A stretch of 64,000 nt of DNA from Medicago truncatula. Its lineage: Eukaryota; Streptophyta; Magnoliopsida; Fabales; Fabaceae. The notes under the pieces were generated by a model. The model worked only from the letters and a program-made list of their open reading frames with translations. It was not told the DNA's origin and made no database searches. A program made the translations under genes and the position numbers. The stretch lies in contig NC_053042.1 of NCBI RefSeq assembly GCF_003473485.1, forward strand, positions 15,086,501 to 15,150,500. Direction: 5' to 3'. This document shows positions 34,901 to 47,094 of this stretch, one piece after another; the stretch's first letter is position 1; the number at the start of each line of letters is the position of its first letter.

Positions 34901-35100
34901 ACATGTTGACGAAAGTAATAAATAAAAATCCGTTCTCGTTTCTTATACCACAACGCTTTCGAGTTGTTATAAAAAAATTTAAAAAATATCCTACCCTAAT
35001 ACAACAAAATTAGAAAATCGTTGTGCATCGGACTCTACCAGGACGGTTTTTTTACTTTCCAAAATTTAGGCGTTGTCGTAGGGCCAAAATGTTGTAGTGT
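28963..35100. mobile_element. CACTA-type DNA transposon, 6.14 kb, non-autonomous
   Basis: Ends: left CACAACAACATTTT, right (reverse complement) CACTACAACATTTT, one mismatch in 14. A 3-bp TCA duplication flanks it (28960-28962, 35101-35103), which is the CACTA (En/Spm, CMC) target size. Subterminal regions (28963-29340, 34760-35100) carry many short aacggttt/acaacg-type motifs in both orientations, typical binding sites for a CACTA transposase. No transposase or TNPA/TNPD-like frame was recognised inside; the interior is AT-rich with only short frames. It therefore looks non-autonomous, or possibly a gene-fragment carrier. The left terminus has CACAA instead of CACTA. Confidence 0.88.
33001..33197. 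repeat. 107-bp tandem duplication inside the CACTA element
   Basis: Starts at 33001 and 33108: both read aggattgaattaaca...gagactgcaa. They are separated by an A-run of about 20 and differ at only a few bases. A second, looser duplication near 31495-31630 repeats aacaacaaggagtatc. Confidence 0.85.
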
Positions 35101-35103
35101 CAC

Positions 35104-35224
35104 TTTTTTCTCTTCATCTTCATCCTTGTGCTATCAAAGATTCATTTATTGTTCCTCTTTAACCTTTGATTTGTGAAATCATATATAACCCAAACACATC
35201 ATTCATCCATCAACATCAATCTAA
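35104..35224 (+). repeat. U2-flanking block, copy 4, right part
   Basis: Continuation of 28690-28959 across the CACTA insertion; it matches about 315-440 of copy 1. Confidence 0.75.
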
Positions 35225-35540
35225 AGGAAGCTTTGCTCTAGCTAACGACAATCAAATGTATTAACGAATTGCAGCCTGAGAAGGTGGATTTTGAATTGGA
35301 TTCAAAGTGTGTAGTTGATAAATTCCACAATAAACGTCTAGGGTTGTCCGATCTTAGTTACATTATCCAAGATTATTGATATAATCTAATGTAGAGTTTC
35401 TTAGGAGACAAGACAATGAGGTTGGTCATGTGTTAGTGAAAACGGCCTTACTTTTAGCTAGTCTCCGCATTTTCATCAATATTCCTACTTCTATTTGCGA
35501 TATTCTAATTAATGAAATGCTATAAGCTTTTCATTGTGAA
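35225..35540 (+). mobile_element. LINE RNase H-domain 3' fragment, copy 3
   Basis: Best preserved of three. Readable pieces are QPEKVDFELDSKCVVDKFHN, then NEVGHVLVKTAL, and an end reading FINIPTSICDILINEML before a stop. These are typical of the RNase H domain at the C-terminus of plant LINEs. Frames differ between the pieces, so it is broken. There is no clear poly(A) tail beyond a short A-rich run. Confidence 0.7.
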
Positions 35541-36063
35541 AATAAAATAAAATCATTTAGCTTGTTAATGCGGTTTGAACTATAAATAATCATATACTAT
35601 TAGTCAATTCAGTTTAAATCTAAAATGTAAATGCAATGATTCAACTAAATTAATTAAGTTGAACAACAATTTTTATTTGGACCTTTTAGCAGAATTTATA
35701 TCTCTGTTGGGGGGATCAGCCACTAAATATACACATGAAATGAATTTCTTAACTTGCAGCAAAAACATATGTTAAAGAACTTTTAGGCCAAATGAATTTA
35801 ATAAACAATGATGGTTAAGAAAACAAGTTTTAAATATGGTTGAAGCTTAAATGATCCAATGGGTGCCTATACTAATCTATGATGTTCATGTTGAATGAAT
35901 AACAGCATTTGCTTTAAATTTTCTGCACTGTTCTATTGGATTTAATCTGCATTTTAATTATTCTAGTGGATGAATTGGTGAAATACGTTGGTGGGCTCTA
36001 TGTTGCGTATGCTCTGCTTGGAAATTGCTCTTTGTTGGCAACACATGCGTACAATGAGAAATA
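35541..36063. other. Spacer, upstream flank of U2 copy 5
   Basis: AT-rich. The part from 35850 on matches flanks of the other U2 genes (actaatctatgatgttcat; ctctgcttggaaattgctc). No gene. Confidence 0.5.
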
Positions 36064-36115
36064 GTCCCACATTGAGCAGTCACGAAAATAACTGAGAAGA
36101 TGTCTGATATAAAAG
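36064..36115 (+). promoter_or_regulatory. U2 snRNA promoter (USE + TATA), copy 5
   Basis: USE reads GTCCCACATTG (36064-36074), one change from the others (C to T at position 10). TATAAAAG at 36108-36115, with standard 33-bp spacings. The USE change could lower expression. Confidence 0.93.
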
Positions 36116-36140
36116 CAGCACCGAGTTCATCTTTCAACTC

Positions 36141-36336
36141 ATACCTTTCTCGGCCTTTTGGCTAAGATCAAGTGTAGTATCTGTTCTTATCAGTTTAATA
36201 TCTGATATGTGGACCAATGGTTCACACGATATTAAATTACTTTTTTGAGGGGGAGAGGCAACTTTAGTAGCTTGCTACTAATCCTCTCGTGTGTCGCCAA
36301 TGTGTTGCACTATAGCATTGGCTTGGTGCACCCCAC
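36141..36336 (+). ncRNA. U2: U2 spliceosomal snRNA, copy 5
   Basis: Complete 5' domain, Sm site, and stem III GAGAGG with CCTCTC. The 3' box is imperfect (AGTTTTC near 36345). It is the last U2 gene of the cluster. Confidence 0.95.
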
Positions 36337-36489
36337 CAATTCAAGTTTTCAATTATTATTTTTGATGGTTCGTATCTTTGCTCGTTACCTTGCTATTGAG
36401 TTTTGCTTTGCTGAAATTTAGGAAAAAAAAATTAAGTACTTGTATATGTTATAGTTTCAACTTTCAACGGAAAAATTTGTAAGTTGTAT

Positions 36490-36640
36490 CTGTTTTTCAA
36501 AATATTTTTGGAAAGCAAAAATGTTGGTCCATGGACAAACTTTAACTTTTGAAGACTTTTTATTATGGGATTTGTTTTAAAGGAATCTCTTTGCGTTGTG
36601 CAATTTTCATGTTTTGATCACACGCAAAAGAAAAGATTAC
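36490..36640 (+). repeat. U2-flanking block, copy 5 (short)
   Basis: Partial copy of the block (ggaaagcaaaaatgttgg, ccatggacaaacttta, a stretch like gaagactttttatta), in its usual place after a U2 gene. Confidence 0.65.
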
Positions 36641-36779
36641 AATGAAGTAAAATTAAGCACTTATTTCATCGTGATAATCATTTTATTTTAATCTTAGACA
36701 AACCGACAATGAAGTAAAATTAAGCACTTTTTTACAAGGTATTGTTGACAAATTTTGCGGTCCTTTAAGTTAGTTTTTT

Positions 36780-37300
36780 TTTTTTTTTTGACAAAATAAA
36801 ATATATTCATTCATTCAAATTGATAAAGTACATAGATATAATGCAAATTCGCTAAAAACAAAAAGGATGAATCTGTGAACAGGCTCACATCCATGTTAAT
36901 AGCATAAAACGCAAAGTACAATTGCCTACACATGACTATATTTAAATCTCCGAAATAACCATTTCTCCGGATCTGCAACGTGGATGACGCCAATGTCATT
37001 GATTGGATCTGCACTGGATCGAATCTGATCTGACAATCTGAACCGATCAAATATCTGAGAGAAACAAGAAAAACAAACAACGTCGCACAAAGACGACGAA
37101 ATCACAAAAATAAAAAACAAAATAGATGTGAAAATCACTTATTTCAATAAAAGGGAAAAAGAAAAACGAGTTAGAGGGTGAATTTAAGTCAAAAATTGAC
37201 CCTAAATCACCCCTCTTTGGTGGATGAAGGAGAAGAAACTAGAGTTTTGGTGACGGCTCACAAGAGAGAAAGGGAAAAGAGAAAACGTATTTTTAATCAC
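36780..37300 (-). repeat. Dispersed repeat family R2, copy 1
   Basis: A T-run at 36778 followed by AT- and CA-rich sequence shares an ordered set of short motifs with 62455-62790: ttcattcattcaaattgata, agcataaaacg-like, cctacacatg-like, ctccgaaataacc-like, gattggatctg-like. The leading T-run suggests a poly(A)-tailed element inserted in minus orientation, but no coding domain was recognised. Confidence 0.4.
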
Positions 37301-38275
37301 GAATACGCTTAAAGCAACATTTATTTGTGAGTGACGAATTTGATAAGTAAATTATTTGCAAGAACCATTCGAGCATATTCATGTTTTGGTCAATTCTATT
37401 GTGCACAAGTGAAACAAGTTAGTTGTTTATAACAAGTTAATTATTTCAAAAATAATAAATGGTCATTAAGTTGTGAAATATAACACCATTACCCTTTTAC
37501 CCAACTCTATTAACAATTGATCTCATGGCTGTTACAGATTTTGGTGGCAAGTTCAAATTCATTGCTTTCAAAACTAGGTTTCATGTGATTATCCCATTTT
37601 TGTTTGAAACAAAATTAATTAATTAGTTGATTGAAAATGTTGTTGATGAAATCATTATTTGTTAGATTAGGTTTGAATTTAGAAAGATGAAGAAAATGTG
37701 CAGAAAAGTGTGTCAATAAATACCCTCTGAACCTACCCCTCTAGAATTAAATGATCAAATACACTTTTAAAACAGAGTTTGATGGGGAAAAGGGGTAACC
37801 ACGCAGCCGTTTTATGACTTAAAAATCAATTTGTTGGAAACAAAACTGAAAAGGCTAACTTGCTAAAAACATATGCTTAAAAGACCGTAAGATGTACTTG
37901 GCATAAAATAAACTAAAAAACATATCTACATAAGACTTCAATTTTCTTCTTCTACTTCCACTCACATATATATTTATAAATAAAAATTCAGTTTCATACA
38001 ACCATGAAATTCAAAGGAATGAAATTCAAAGGAATAAGCGACTTGTTTTCAAGTCAATGTGATTTATGAAATTACAGATTACTCATGAGAGTCTGAAACA
38101 TGGCAACATTATGATGTTTGCCATATATTCCAAACAATTAATTTGACACTCCAACATAAAATCATCTATATAATATGAATAATCACGTTCAATGGAAAAA
38201 AAGAAAAGAAAGGAAAAACTTGACGAACAACAGAACTGGCTTCGTTTAAAGGACTAATATATTAAGAAGCTCGTG
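37301..38275. other. Spacer and 3' UTR side of MTHFR
   Basis: No gene recognised. AT-rich throughout; the part nearest 38276 should include the 3' untranslated region of MTHFR. Confidence 0.5.
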
Positions 38276-41200
38276 TCAGAAATCAGCCAACACACCAAAA
38301 AGATCGCCATTGGCGTAATCATTGTCGACCAAGCTGACCAAGAAGTAGCTGCTGCCAACCTGCAACATGATTACAAAGAATTATCAAAACTCTGAAGCCT
38401 CTACAGCCAAAAACAAAATACAAAACTGACATGAAATATATGGGGTTGTTTGATTCAATGTTTCAAAAATTGAACCAAATGGTTCAATTGATTAACCATG
38501 AACTGGAACTCTCTATGGTTCAGTTAGTTGAACAGTTGGATCATGGTTTCATCACTGTTCAAACAGTTTAAAGAAGTTGAACCATGACTCAAAGGTCTAG
38601 CCGATTCAATCTACGGTTGAATTTTAAAAAAAATGGTTGTCTTAGTTTTTTAAAACAAGTATCATATGGTTTGTCTTTTTTGTTTTAAAACCAATAAAAT
38701 AAGAAACGATTTTACAAAAACAAGTTGATCAAACACGTTTTTCATATTTTCATTTTTTAAAAACTGAAAAACAGATTTGATGAAGTGAATCGATCGGCCC
38801 TCTGGGAATCAAACAGATCCTATATTATTTATAAGAAAGTTATGTTCAAGCTTTAAAGGATTTGTTGGTCTAAAAACTAACCTCTTCAACCAATTTCCTG
38901 GATGCATCAGCCTCAGGGTACAAGCTCGCCCATCCTCTTGACCAAATTTCAAAAGCTTCATCCTTCCACACATTAAAGCTGACAGGATCTACAATGGTTG
39001 GTTGTATTATTTCCTTAGCTGGGAAGACCCCCCATGTCACAGCATTGACATCGGTTTGGCCTACATTAGATTTCCAGATCCCTTCTTTATTAACAGCCAT
39101 ATAAGTTAGGAATGGTCTATCCTTGGATTTCTCAATAAGTGCATCCAGCTTTTCCTTGGAGCAGAAGAACTCTAAGTACGCCTTCTGGTAAATATAACCA
39201 CCAGGTCCACCCCAGCCTAGTAAATATGTCAAGAAAGAAAAAAAAAGAGTTAGTCTAGCTCATGTTACCGGATTCAATAATACGGATGACATCAATACCC
39301 TCAATATTTCACTAGACATTATAATCAGGAATTGTCATAATTTTATTCAGAAAAAATCATGCATGGACACAGAACATTTTTCCACCCACCTACAATAGGA
39401 GAATCTGACTTTTCCCCATTGACTGCGGGCTGACTATTGATGGTGAGGAAGCCCTTTGTGTTGATCTTCTCCAGGTGCTCATTTATGATCTTTGTCTCTG
39501 GCTGAAGACCATCAAGTTCTGACCAAGGATTGGTTCTCAACTTTCCCAGGCAAAACAATCTGAATCTCTGATATGTAACAATGAAACAAAATTTAGTTGA
39601 TCTTGAACTGTTGGTAAGAATGCTACATAGCAACATACCAACTACAGTAATTCTACCTCATAAATATCTTCAATGCTTTTCAAGGGAACTGCCCATTCTT
39701 CAATAAGCTTCTTGTCCTTTGCACGTGGTCGCATGAACTGCACATTGTAAAGAAATTTATATCAACAGTGAAAGAAAATAAAACTGCAACATCAAAATAT
39801 TAAAATCATGAAGTGTCATCTGCACCTGATAGTCAGTTAATGCACCATATGACGGGTTACCGGAATCACTCCAACGCCCATGTGGGTATTGTTCCCATCC
39901 TATGGTCCTTGATATGTAGCTTTTTGGGCGATTTGCCCTACAATTGTTGGATAGAAATGTGAGAAATGCTTCAAACAAATGCAAACATGCCTCTTATAAA
40001 GTAACAAAATAACTGCAACAATAGTATACCAAAAGATTGGCCGAACATCTTCTTTCACACGGAAAACATTTGTCGGGCGTCTCCAAGGTAAGGATCTAGA
40101 AATTTTGGATTCTTCAATTAAGCCCAGGCTCTGCAAGCAATAAAATCAATATCCACTTGAGTAAAGTCTGGCCAAAATAATATGAAGAAAAAAATGTTAC
40201 ATATACAGTTATTCAAATGCTTTCACACCCATCAGCTCGAGCATTTGGGATATAACACTAGATTAGAATCTCTATAACTACGTGGGATGGAGTTTGATCC
40301 TTGTTTCATCCATATTATAAAAAATTGCATTTCTGCACAAGGTAAGTGTATGTGTGCATTGCAGGAAGGGGGCGTTTTAGATATAAAACCAGTCATGTGC
40401 TTTAAACAAACAGTTCAATCTTAAATAAAAATTGGTTAATGACAATGACAAACTGACAATTGACAATTGACAATATGCAATAACACAAGCTAGAGGTTGC
40501 ATGAATTGGGAGAAAACCGTTAGAATCGCCAATGCAGATTTCTCCATATTTAGCGTGTAAAGATGCACTGTCTTAATTCCATGAGCCATAATCTTTTTGC
40601 ACATTTCAGTTCCCAGGTGTATTCCATATGCCTTGACAGCTTCTTCATTGTCCTTGATAGGCTCTAAAGCAGCCATTATCTCAGCAGGTATCTAGATTCG
40701 TTAAAAAATGAAACAATATATTACAATTAGTAATTACAATCCATTACATTGACTAAGAAAATGCACGAGTAAAAAGAAAACATAAAACAAATGTTTAACT
40801 ATTAAGTGACTTTTCATGCCTTCTTTGGGGAACCCATGATCCCTGAGATAATAGAATATTTTGAAAACTTAATGCTCGAAGATCTATCTAACATTTTTTT
40901 GCTTACCTTTGTTTTACAGAAACCAGTCATGCGGATAAAGCCCTTGTAATTGTTAATGGGCATAATTCCAGGCACAATAGGACAAGTTATCCCAATTTGG
41001 CGACAATCATTCACAAACTTGAGGAATATATCAGTGTCATAAAATAACTGGGTGACAATCAAATCTGCTCCAGCATCAACCTATAAAAGGAACATAAGCT
41101 CAGAAAAGGATGCCAAAAATAAGACAGAAAGATGAACAAAAATTCCCTGCAATACCCCCTTGGCTGCAGCTCACCCCTGCCTCTTTAGTTTTGCATTTTC

Positions 41201-43111
41201 ATTTTTTTTTTAAAAAGGAAGAAACTAGACTTTTATTCATAATAAATAAATGCAACTTTTCTGATTTATCTTTTTCTTATCTTACATGTTTAAGCATGCT
41301 AGTCATAGATTTAAACAATTCCCAAAAATTCTATTCTAGAACTGCTAAAAAATATATATAACTTTTGATCAATAAAAAGGGTGCATTCTGACCTTGCTCT
41401 TCAAGTAAGCAAGATCACTTTGATAACCTTCCGCTGTAGCCAACCCATCAGCTCCTATAACATCCGGATGTGCCTCTGAAGAGAAAGACAATATTTATGA
41501 GAGCAAATGATGGTGAGAAGAGGAGCAGAAAACCACGAAGAGGAAAGTGATAATAAAGTTGAAAAATGATAACATCAGCAACAAACCTGGATAACCAGCA
41601 ATTGTTATGCCAAAGTAGTCACCATATTTGCTTCTGATATGTTGAACCTACAAAAGCATCAGCATCCACAAAATCAAGACTCAAGATCAGAAAAGTATGT
41701 CAAATTTTATGAACTAAGCTTTAGGTTTTATCATCAGTAAGAAAGGAATGCAATGGTCCATAACTTATGCATTGGAAAGTGCTGTCTATATATTTGAAAC
41801 TATGGTTTGTAAAAGGTGTTTCTTTGCATTTTTGGGTTTTTTATTAGTTTCTATGTTGGGAGCAATAATATTTGAAAATATCCAATGCATAAAGAATCTT
41901 CCGAGTACGAAAAAAATAGCATCATATTTTCAGAAGTCATCTGCCAAGATGGATCAGGCAGTGTTATATTGAAAGTATGTCTGTTTACAACTGAGGAGCT
42001 TTTCTTATTGAAGAGTTCCATGAAAATACTTTCTCAGAAAATAGCTTAAACAAAAATCTATTTACTGAACTCATGCTATTCTCCACAAAATAAATTGAGT
42101 CCAATAAATAAAGTTGAGCATAAGTTAAGGCCTGAAATCACACAATAATCCGCAGCCATCCATGGCAAAAATAGAAATGTTATAACAGTAACTGATACAC
42201 AAATTATTCAAAAAAAACTTAAAACTACAAGTGAAAGAGTGTTTCAACTAGGAATGATTCTTAAATCTTATCACAGTGCCTAAAGGAACAATCGCTTGAA
42301 ACATCAAGACAGATTAAGTGCAGATTTGGGTGACCATTTCACAGACCTGATTTTAAATTAACTATATTTTACAAAATTGATTCAGTTAAAATTGAAATTT
42401 AAGTAAAGTCATAAATATTTGGATGTTTTTCATTCTAGAAACAACTTTTCTGTAAAAGATGTACTAATTTTACAACCTACCAAAAAAATATAAGTTTAAA
42501 GGCAAAATCAATTCAGTTACAAATATCTAAGTATACTAAATCCCTTTTCATATCTCGACAATGCATCTAAAACCACACTAAAAACAATAACAAAAAACAG
42601 TAAAAGACATTTAAACAATACTAATATGATTTCAATATATATTATCTCAAAAATCAAAATCATGAATAATTAACAAGAATTGCTATAGAGTTAAAACCAA
42701 CCATACCAAATCACGCGCGCAAGCAAACCCTCCTTCAGTCTGAACAAACTTCTCCTGTCCATGAGGCGGATCACCTCTAAGCGCAAGCACATTCTGAATC
42801 CCATTACTCTTAATCGTCTCCAAAGCATGATCGATCTTATCGACCGGCATATTAGTACAAGTAAGATGCATCATAGTCTCCACACAAATAATATTCTGCA
42901 TCTTATTCGCAATCTCTAAAGTCAGATCAGCAGTTGTTCCTCCAGCTCCCCATGTAATATCGCAAAATGACGGATTGTGAGCAACCATTCGGTCCATTCT
43001 TTCGAATAGATTGTCCACTCCATCTTCGGTTTTCGGTGGAAAAAACTCGAATGAAAATACTACTTTGTTTGGATCTGCATTAGCTGATCGAATTTTGTCT
43101 ATCACCTTCAT
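38276..43111 (-). CDS. MTHFR: Methylenetetrahydrofolate reductase, 595 aa, 11 exons
   Basis: Reduces 5,10-methylene-THF to 5-methyl-THF in the cytosol, supplying methyl groups for methionine synthesis. Exons on the minus strand: 43111-42707, 41647-41587, 41475-41393, 41080-40907, 40691-40518, 40130-40030, 39937-39826, 39737-39657, 39567-39390, 39216-38882, 38359-38276; all with GT/AG borders and a closed 1788-bp frame. Residues 1 to about 290 form the FAD-binding barrel: [13 protein letters not shown] with the probable catalytic Glu22, and LRGDPP. The rest is the eukaryotic regulatory domain, with [19 protein letters not shown] and [18 protein letters not shown]. It ends ...DLFGVLADF. The length equals the plant norm, and plant enzymes use NADH. 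The ATG at 43111 begins MKVIDKI, the family start. No breaks were seen. Confidence 0.97.
38443..38821. mobile_element. MITE in MTHFR intron 10
   Basis: A 379-bp insertion with terminal inverted repeats (GGGGTTGTTTGATTC at the left; GGATCTGTTTGATTC from the right end) flanked by TATAT on both sides (38438-38442, 38822-38826). The interior holds several diverged ggttcaa-type phrases. It lies wholly within the intron between exons 10 and 11, so it should be spliced out. Confidence 0.75.
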
Positions 43112-44097
43112 TTTCTTCTCTTTTTGTTTACTTACTTACTTAATAATTCTCCTGAATCAAGTAACCGACAAAATAAAAACCAAAACCAAAATCAAAATCA
43201 AAAACTAATTAATTGATAAATTAATCAATGATTAGATCATGTAGATCTTACAATTAACTAAGTAATTTGATTAGCAAAATTGTAAGTTTCTGAAATGGTA
43301 ATTTTGTTTTAGCTTACAGATCTACGAAGAAAAACTGTTAAAGTAAATTAAGCAGAAAATTGATAGTGTTGTAGATCAGGTATAAGAAGATTAGAAAGAG
43401 TAAATTAATGGTAAATGCAAGGATTAATGAGGATTAACGAGAATGATAATTGGATTTGATTATAGTGAGAACGAAACAGAGGGAGAGAAAGAGGTGTGGA
43501 AATGAATTGTACCTTATGGTTACGGAGGAAGGTGAGGGCAGAGCGCGGAATGAGAGGAAGTGTTAGTTGGTTATTTATAGATAGATCTGTGTGACTGAGG
43601 ATTGGTGTAGTTGGTGGGACTGACTTACCGGCTACTATACTACTATTTTATCCTTACATTCAAAATTTTCATGTCATATGTTGTCATCATATTTACATTT
43701 TTTTTTGTATCATTATTATATACTATTTTTGTGGACTCAAGATCACTTTGTTGAAATCCTTAAAAAAAAAAAAAATACTTTGATGGGATCTAAATAAATC
43801 TCTTTTAGCTTAATCAAAAGATTTTGAGCTTGAAACTAAACATGTGAATGTAGTGGTGTTAAAAACTTATGGAATAATTTTGGTTTCTATTGTGGTCTCA
43901 TTCAATTCGAATGATTAGTGTTTACAATTGCATGCAGATGATACCTGGTTATTAACCAAAGAAAATTATATTAGTTCATGCATATGAATGATAATATGAC
44001 TTGTGAAAAGTGTCCATGATGGTAATATGTTGTTTTTCGAGTTCATAAAAGTACCTTTAATAAATCGAAATCACCACTAAAGATATTACATGATTGT
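43112..44097. other. MTHFR leader and upstream region
   Basis: Contains the presumed 5' leader of MTHFR and its promoter (TATA at 43571-43580). A 5' UTR intron is possible but not proven. Beyond about 43650 the sequence is AT-rich with no features. Confidence 0.5.
43571..43580 (-). promoter_or_regulatory. Probable TATA box of MTHFR
   Basis: On the minus strand it reads CTATAAATAA, about 460 bp before the MTHFR ATG. Transcription would start near 43545, giving a long leader that may carry an intron. No other good TATA box lies closer. Confidence 0.5.
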
Positions 44098-44948
44098 GTC
44101 ACAACCAGGTCGTTTTCTTTACTACGTTTTGTGGCACTATCTGAGTTTGTACAAGGTAGACTAACAACCGTGACCGCCTCCAGGATAAAACAACACAGAT
44201 CACATGTTCGATTATGTATTGTACTATAAGTAATCGTTCGAGAAATAACACCGTCAAATATGGTTTAATCGATCGTTCGATTAAACCACTCTATATGGTA
44301 CGAAGACCACTCGAAACCGATGGGACAGAAGGAGTAGAAGAAAAGAATAACGACTCGTCAACACAAGTCGAAAAAGGTAGAAGAGAGGAAAAGCACATGA
44401 AGCATCAACTGTGAATTTCAAGGTGAAGAGAATTTCAAGGAGAAGAATAAGTGAGGTGAGTTCTCCTTTTATATCGAGAGTTCGTAACAAAAACGGAGTA
44501 AATTAAGGATTAAGTTAGCTTAATCTTTAAAACAATCCGCGTTTGTTTTCGTGTGTGGATATATCTGGAACCTTCCGGATACTCTATTGGATTGGACTCT
44601 AACATATTTTTTTTTTACAAATAAGCACGTTCATATTTAATGATTAAATTAACAAAAAAAATTAATTTAACATTTTCAAGTGACAAAAAAAATAATTAAC
44701 CCAGGCCCGGCCTAACGACGGCGGCGCCGCGCGTGTGAAAAATATATATATTTTCTAAGCGCTCACCCGTTCCCAAAAGTGGGTACCCCAATGGCACATC
44801 TTTGTAGGTCACCCCCCACTTATATAAACACTTACCAGGTAGTATGACTCTCAAATGTGGGACCTTTATAAGTCATACAAACATTAGCTCTTACCAAGGT
44901 GTTTATTCTTTCCAACTTTTCCACATTATCTTGCTAGTGTTCCAACAA
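44098..44948 (+). mobile_element. LTR-like fossil (solo LTR candidate), copy 1
   Basis: Begins TGTCACAACC and ends CTAGTGTTCCAACA (TG...CA), with a TATATAAA box near 44820 placed as in an LTR. It is related to the segment at 51161-51920, which has the same start and end motifs and a similar order (atatggtac..., TATA-like, gtgggac, ctagtgttccaaca). There is no matching 5-bp target duplication and no internal pol nearby. It is probably a solo LTR, Ty1/copia-like by its ends, and quite old given the divergence between copies. Confidence 0.5.
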
Positions 44949-47094
44949 TATATGGTAAACATGCACGGCAAGATCGTAAGTAGAACTATGTGGGTAGTCG
45001 TAAAGAAATTTGATGTGTTAGGGCATGAGTTTGAACTTAAAATTCTTCACTTTTTTATGCAAATAGTGTGATTCTTACCACTAGATTTTTTGAACAAAAA
45101 AATGATAACACAGGCGTTGCAGATATGGGTAAGAGTACAGGTAATTATTGTAATAAACTCAAGTTCAACTCATTTAGTTAATAGTCTTAGTTTTTAACCA
45201 GAGTTCAATTCATTTGATTCATGAACCAAGTTCAACGAGATAATTGTTGAATCAAGTTCGGAACTATGTTCTCGAGTTGTTTGGTTCATGTCAATCTTAC
45301 TCAAAGCTTGTTCCGGAACAACATAAAGCCCAACAAAACGATCCAAAAAAGCCAAGACCAACATCTCACACGAAGAAGCACCACAAAAGTGCACGCTAAG
45401 CCATGTGCGCGTCATCGCACATGAGCACGCTATGTTCAATCGTGATTGTTCATATCATCTTTAACAGACTCCTGGATTGACGCCGCAAAACCGGGAAACA
45501 GTTAAGGCTCTCCATGACTATATAAGTGTGGCTCAGCGTCACGCCCATGTACACTTCCCATTTTCACCCATCTTCCACGCTTTCCACCTCTTTCAAACAC
45601 TACTTTAGTGTAGGAGTGTTAATGTGCATGCATACATCATTCTCCTCCTTTGACGAAGCTTGCTTTCCTCCTCACTAAAGCACCGTGAACCACCACGACA
45701 ACAACCGCAGATCCCAGAACTTCACCGCAACGATTCTCCGATCTTCACCGGACAGATCAAATCCAACACTTAAAAAAACATTAAAATGGGCTTGATACTT
45801 ATATTATCGATTGGAATCAAGTTAGTACATGTATAATTCCTATTTTTGTTATTTTTATGATAACAATATTAAAGAGCAATATGAAAAGTTGCTAAAAAAT
45901 TGTTTGGGCATTGGCTAATTGTTTCTGTAACATTGAATCACTTTTTTAAATGAATTATTATGGATAGTAGGGAAACAAAAATAACTTCAGATTTTTTTAA
46001 AAATTTCTAGATTCTTTTAACACAAAATCTATTTTTTTTAAAGTTGACACAAATGACAAATATTAAGAGAATATAGATTTGGCATCAATCAAGAATCAAA
46101 AAAGGTTATACATTCTAAAAATACAATGAACATTCCTTAAAAAAAAAAATACAATGACAAGCGTGGAAAGGATGGTCAAATTTTTCAATAGCATCATATA
46201 CTTAGGCTCCAAAATATTATATATATATTTTTAAGGAAGGGTCCAAAATATTTAGTATGAAATATATCCCAAATAACGTTAGTGATTGCCTTTACTTCAA
46301 AAAAAAAAAATGTTAGTGATTGCCTTGGTTGGTGGCTTTGGATTGGTAAGGCCTTAGTGCTAGGCCAATTACTAGCAGGCAATGGTTGGTGGCTTAAGTA
46401 GACAGAAGTCGGGGATCGTGTATTTGCACGTTGTTGATTGTAGTCCTTGTAAATTCTTTTTTTTTTTTTTTTTTTTGAAGAAAAAGCCATCTGACATGTG
46501 TGAGTTTATAATATTCAGTGAAATTTATAAGTTTCTTAAGGATAAAATTTATAACAATCTTCTAGTCAAAATATATAATAATAATAGTATATATTAATAA
46601 TGTTAACATTCCCTTTAAAATTTGGGATATTGGTGAAATTGGAAAACGACGAAGATAATAACATAGTGATTAGTGCTTGCACACCTTTCGTTTGCAGGGT
46701 AGGTGAGAAGATGCACGATTCACTTTATATTTCAACATGTTATAGTAATTTTTATTTTACTTTTTATCCTCCTCAGTTTAATCTCTTCATGTCATTGGAA
46801 ATGTATAGATGTTATAGTAATTCATTTCATACATGTCAATGTAATATTTATAATTATTTAAAATGAAAAATTATATATATTTTTTAAAATATTTATTTAC
46901 ACAACTTTCAAGGATAAATTCTTTTTTAAAACAATATAATTTCACGGACTAAAATATTTATCAATAAAAGGATTCAAAACATCTTTAAAGTTGTATCGGT
47001 AGGGAAACAATATAATAACAACGCCTAAAATCAAAACATTCTAAAAACAATGAGCAACACACTTTAAAACCTTTATATTGCCTTCACACGCATA
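44949..47094. other. Intergenic sequence, no recognised gene
   Basis: A promoter-like patch with ctatataagtg near 45520 is followed by a CT/CA-rich leader-like stretch (45550-45760); this may be another LTR relic, but its ends were not found. The remainder is AT-rich with long A or T runs (46300, 46455). Confidence 0.4.
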
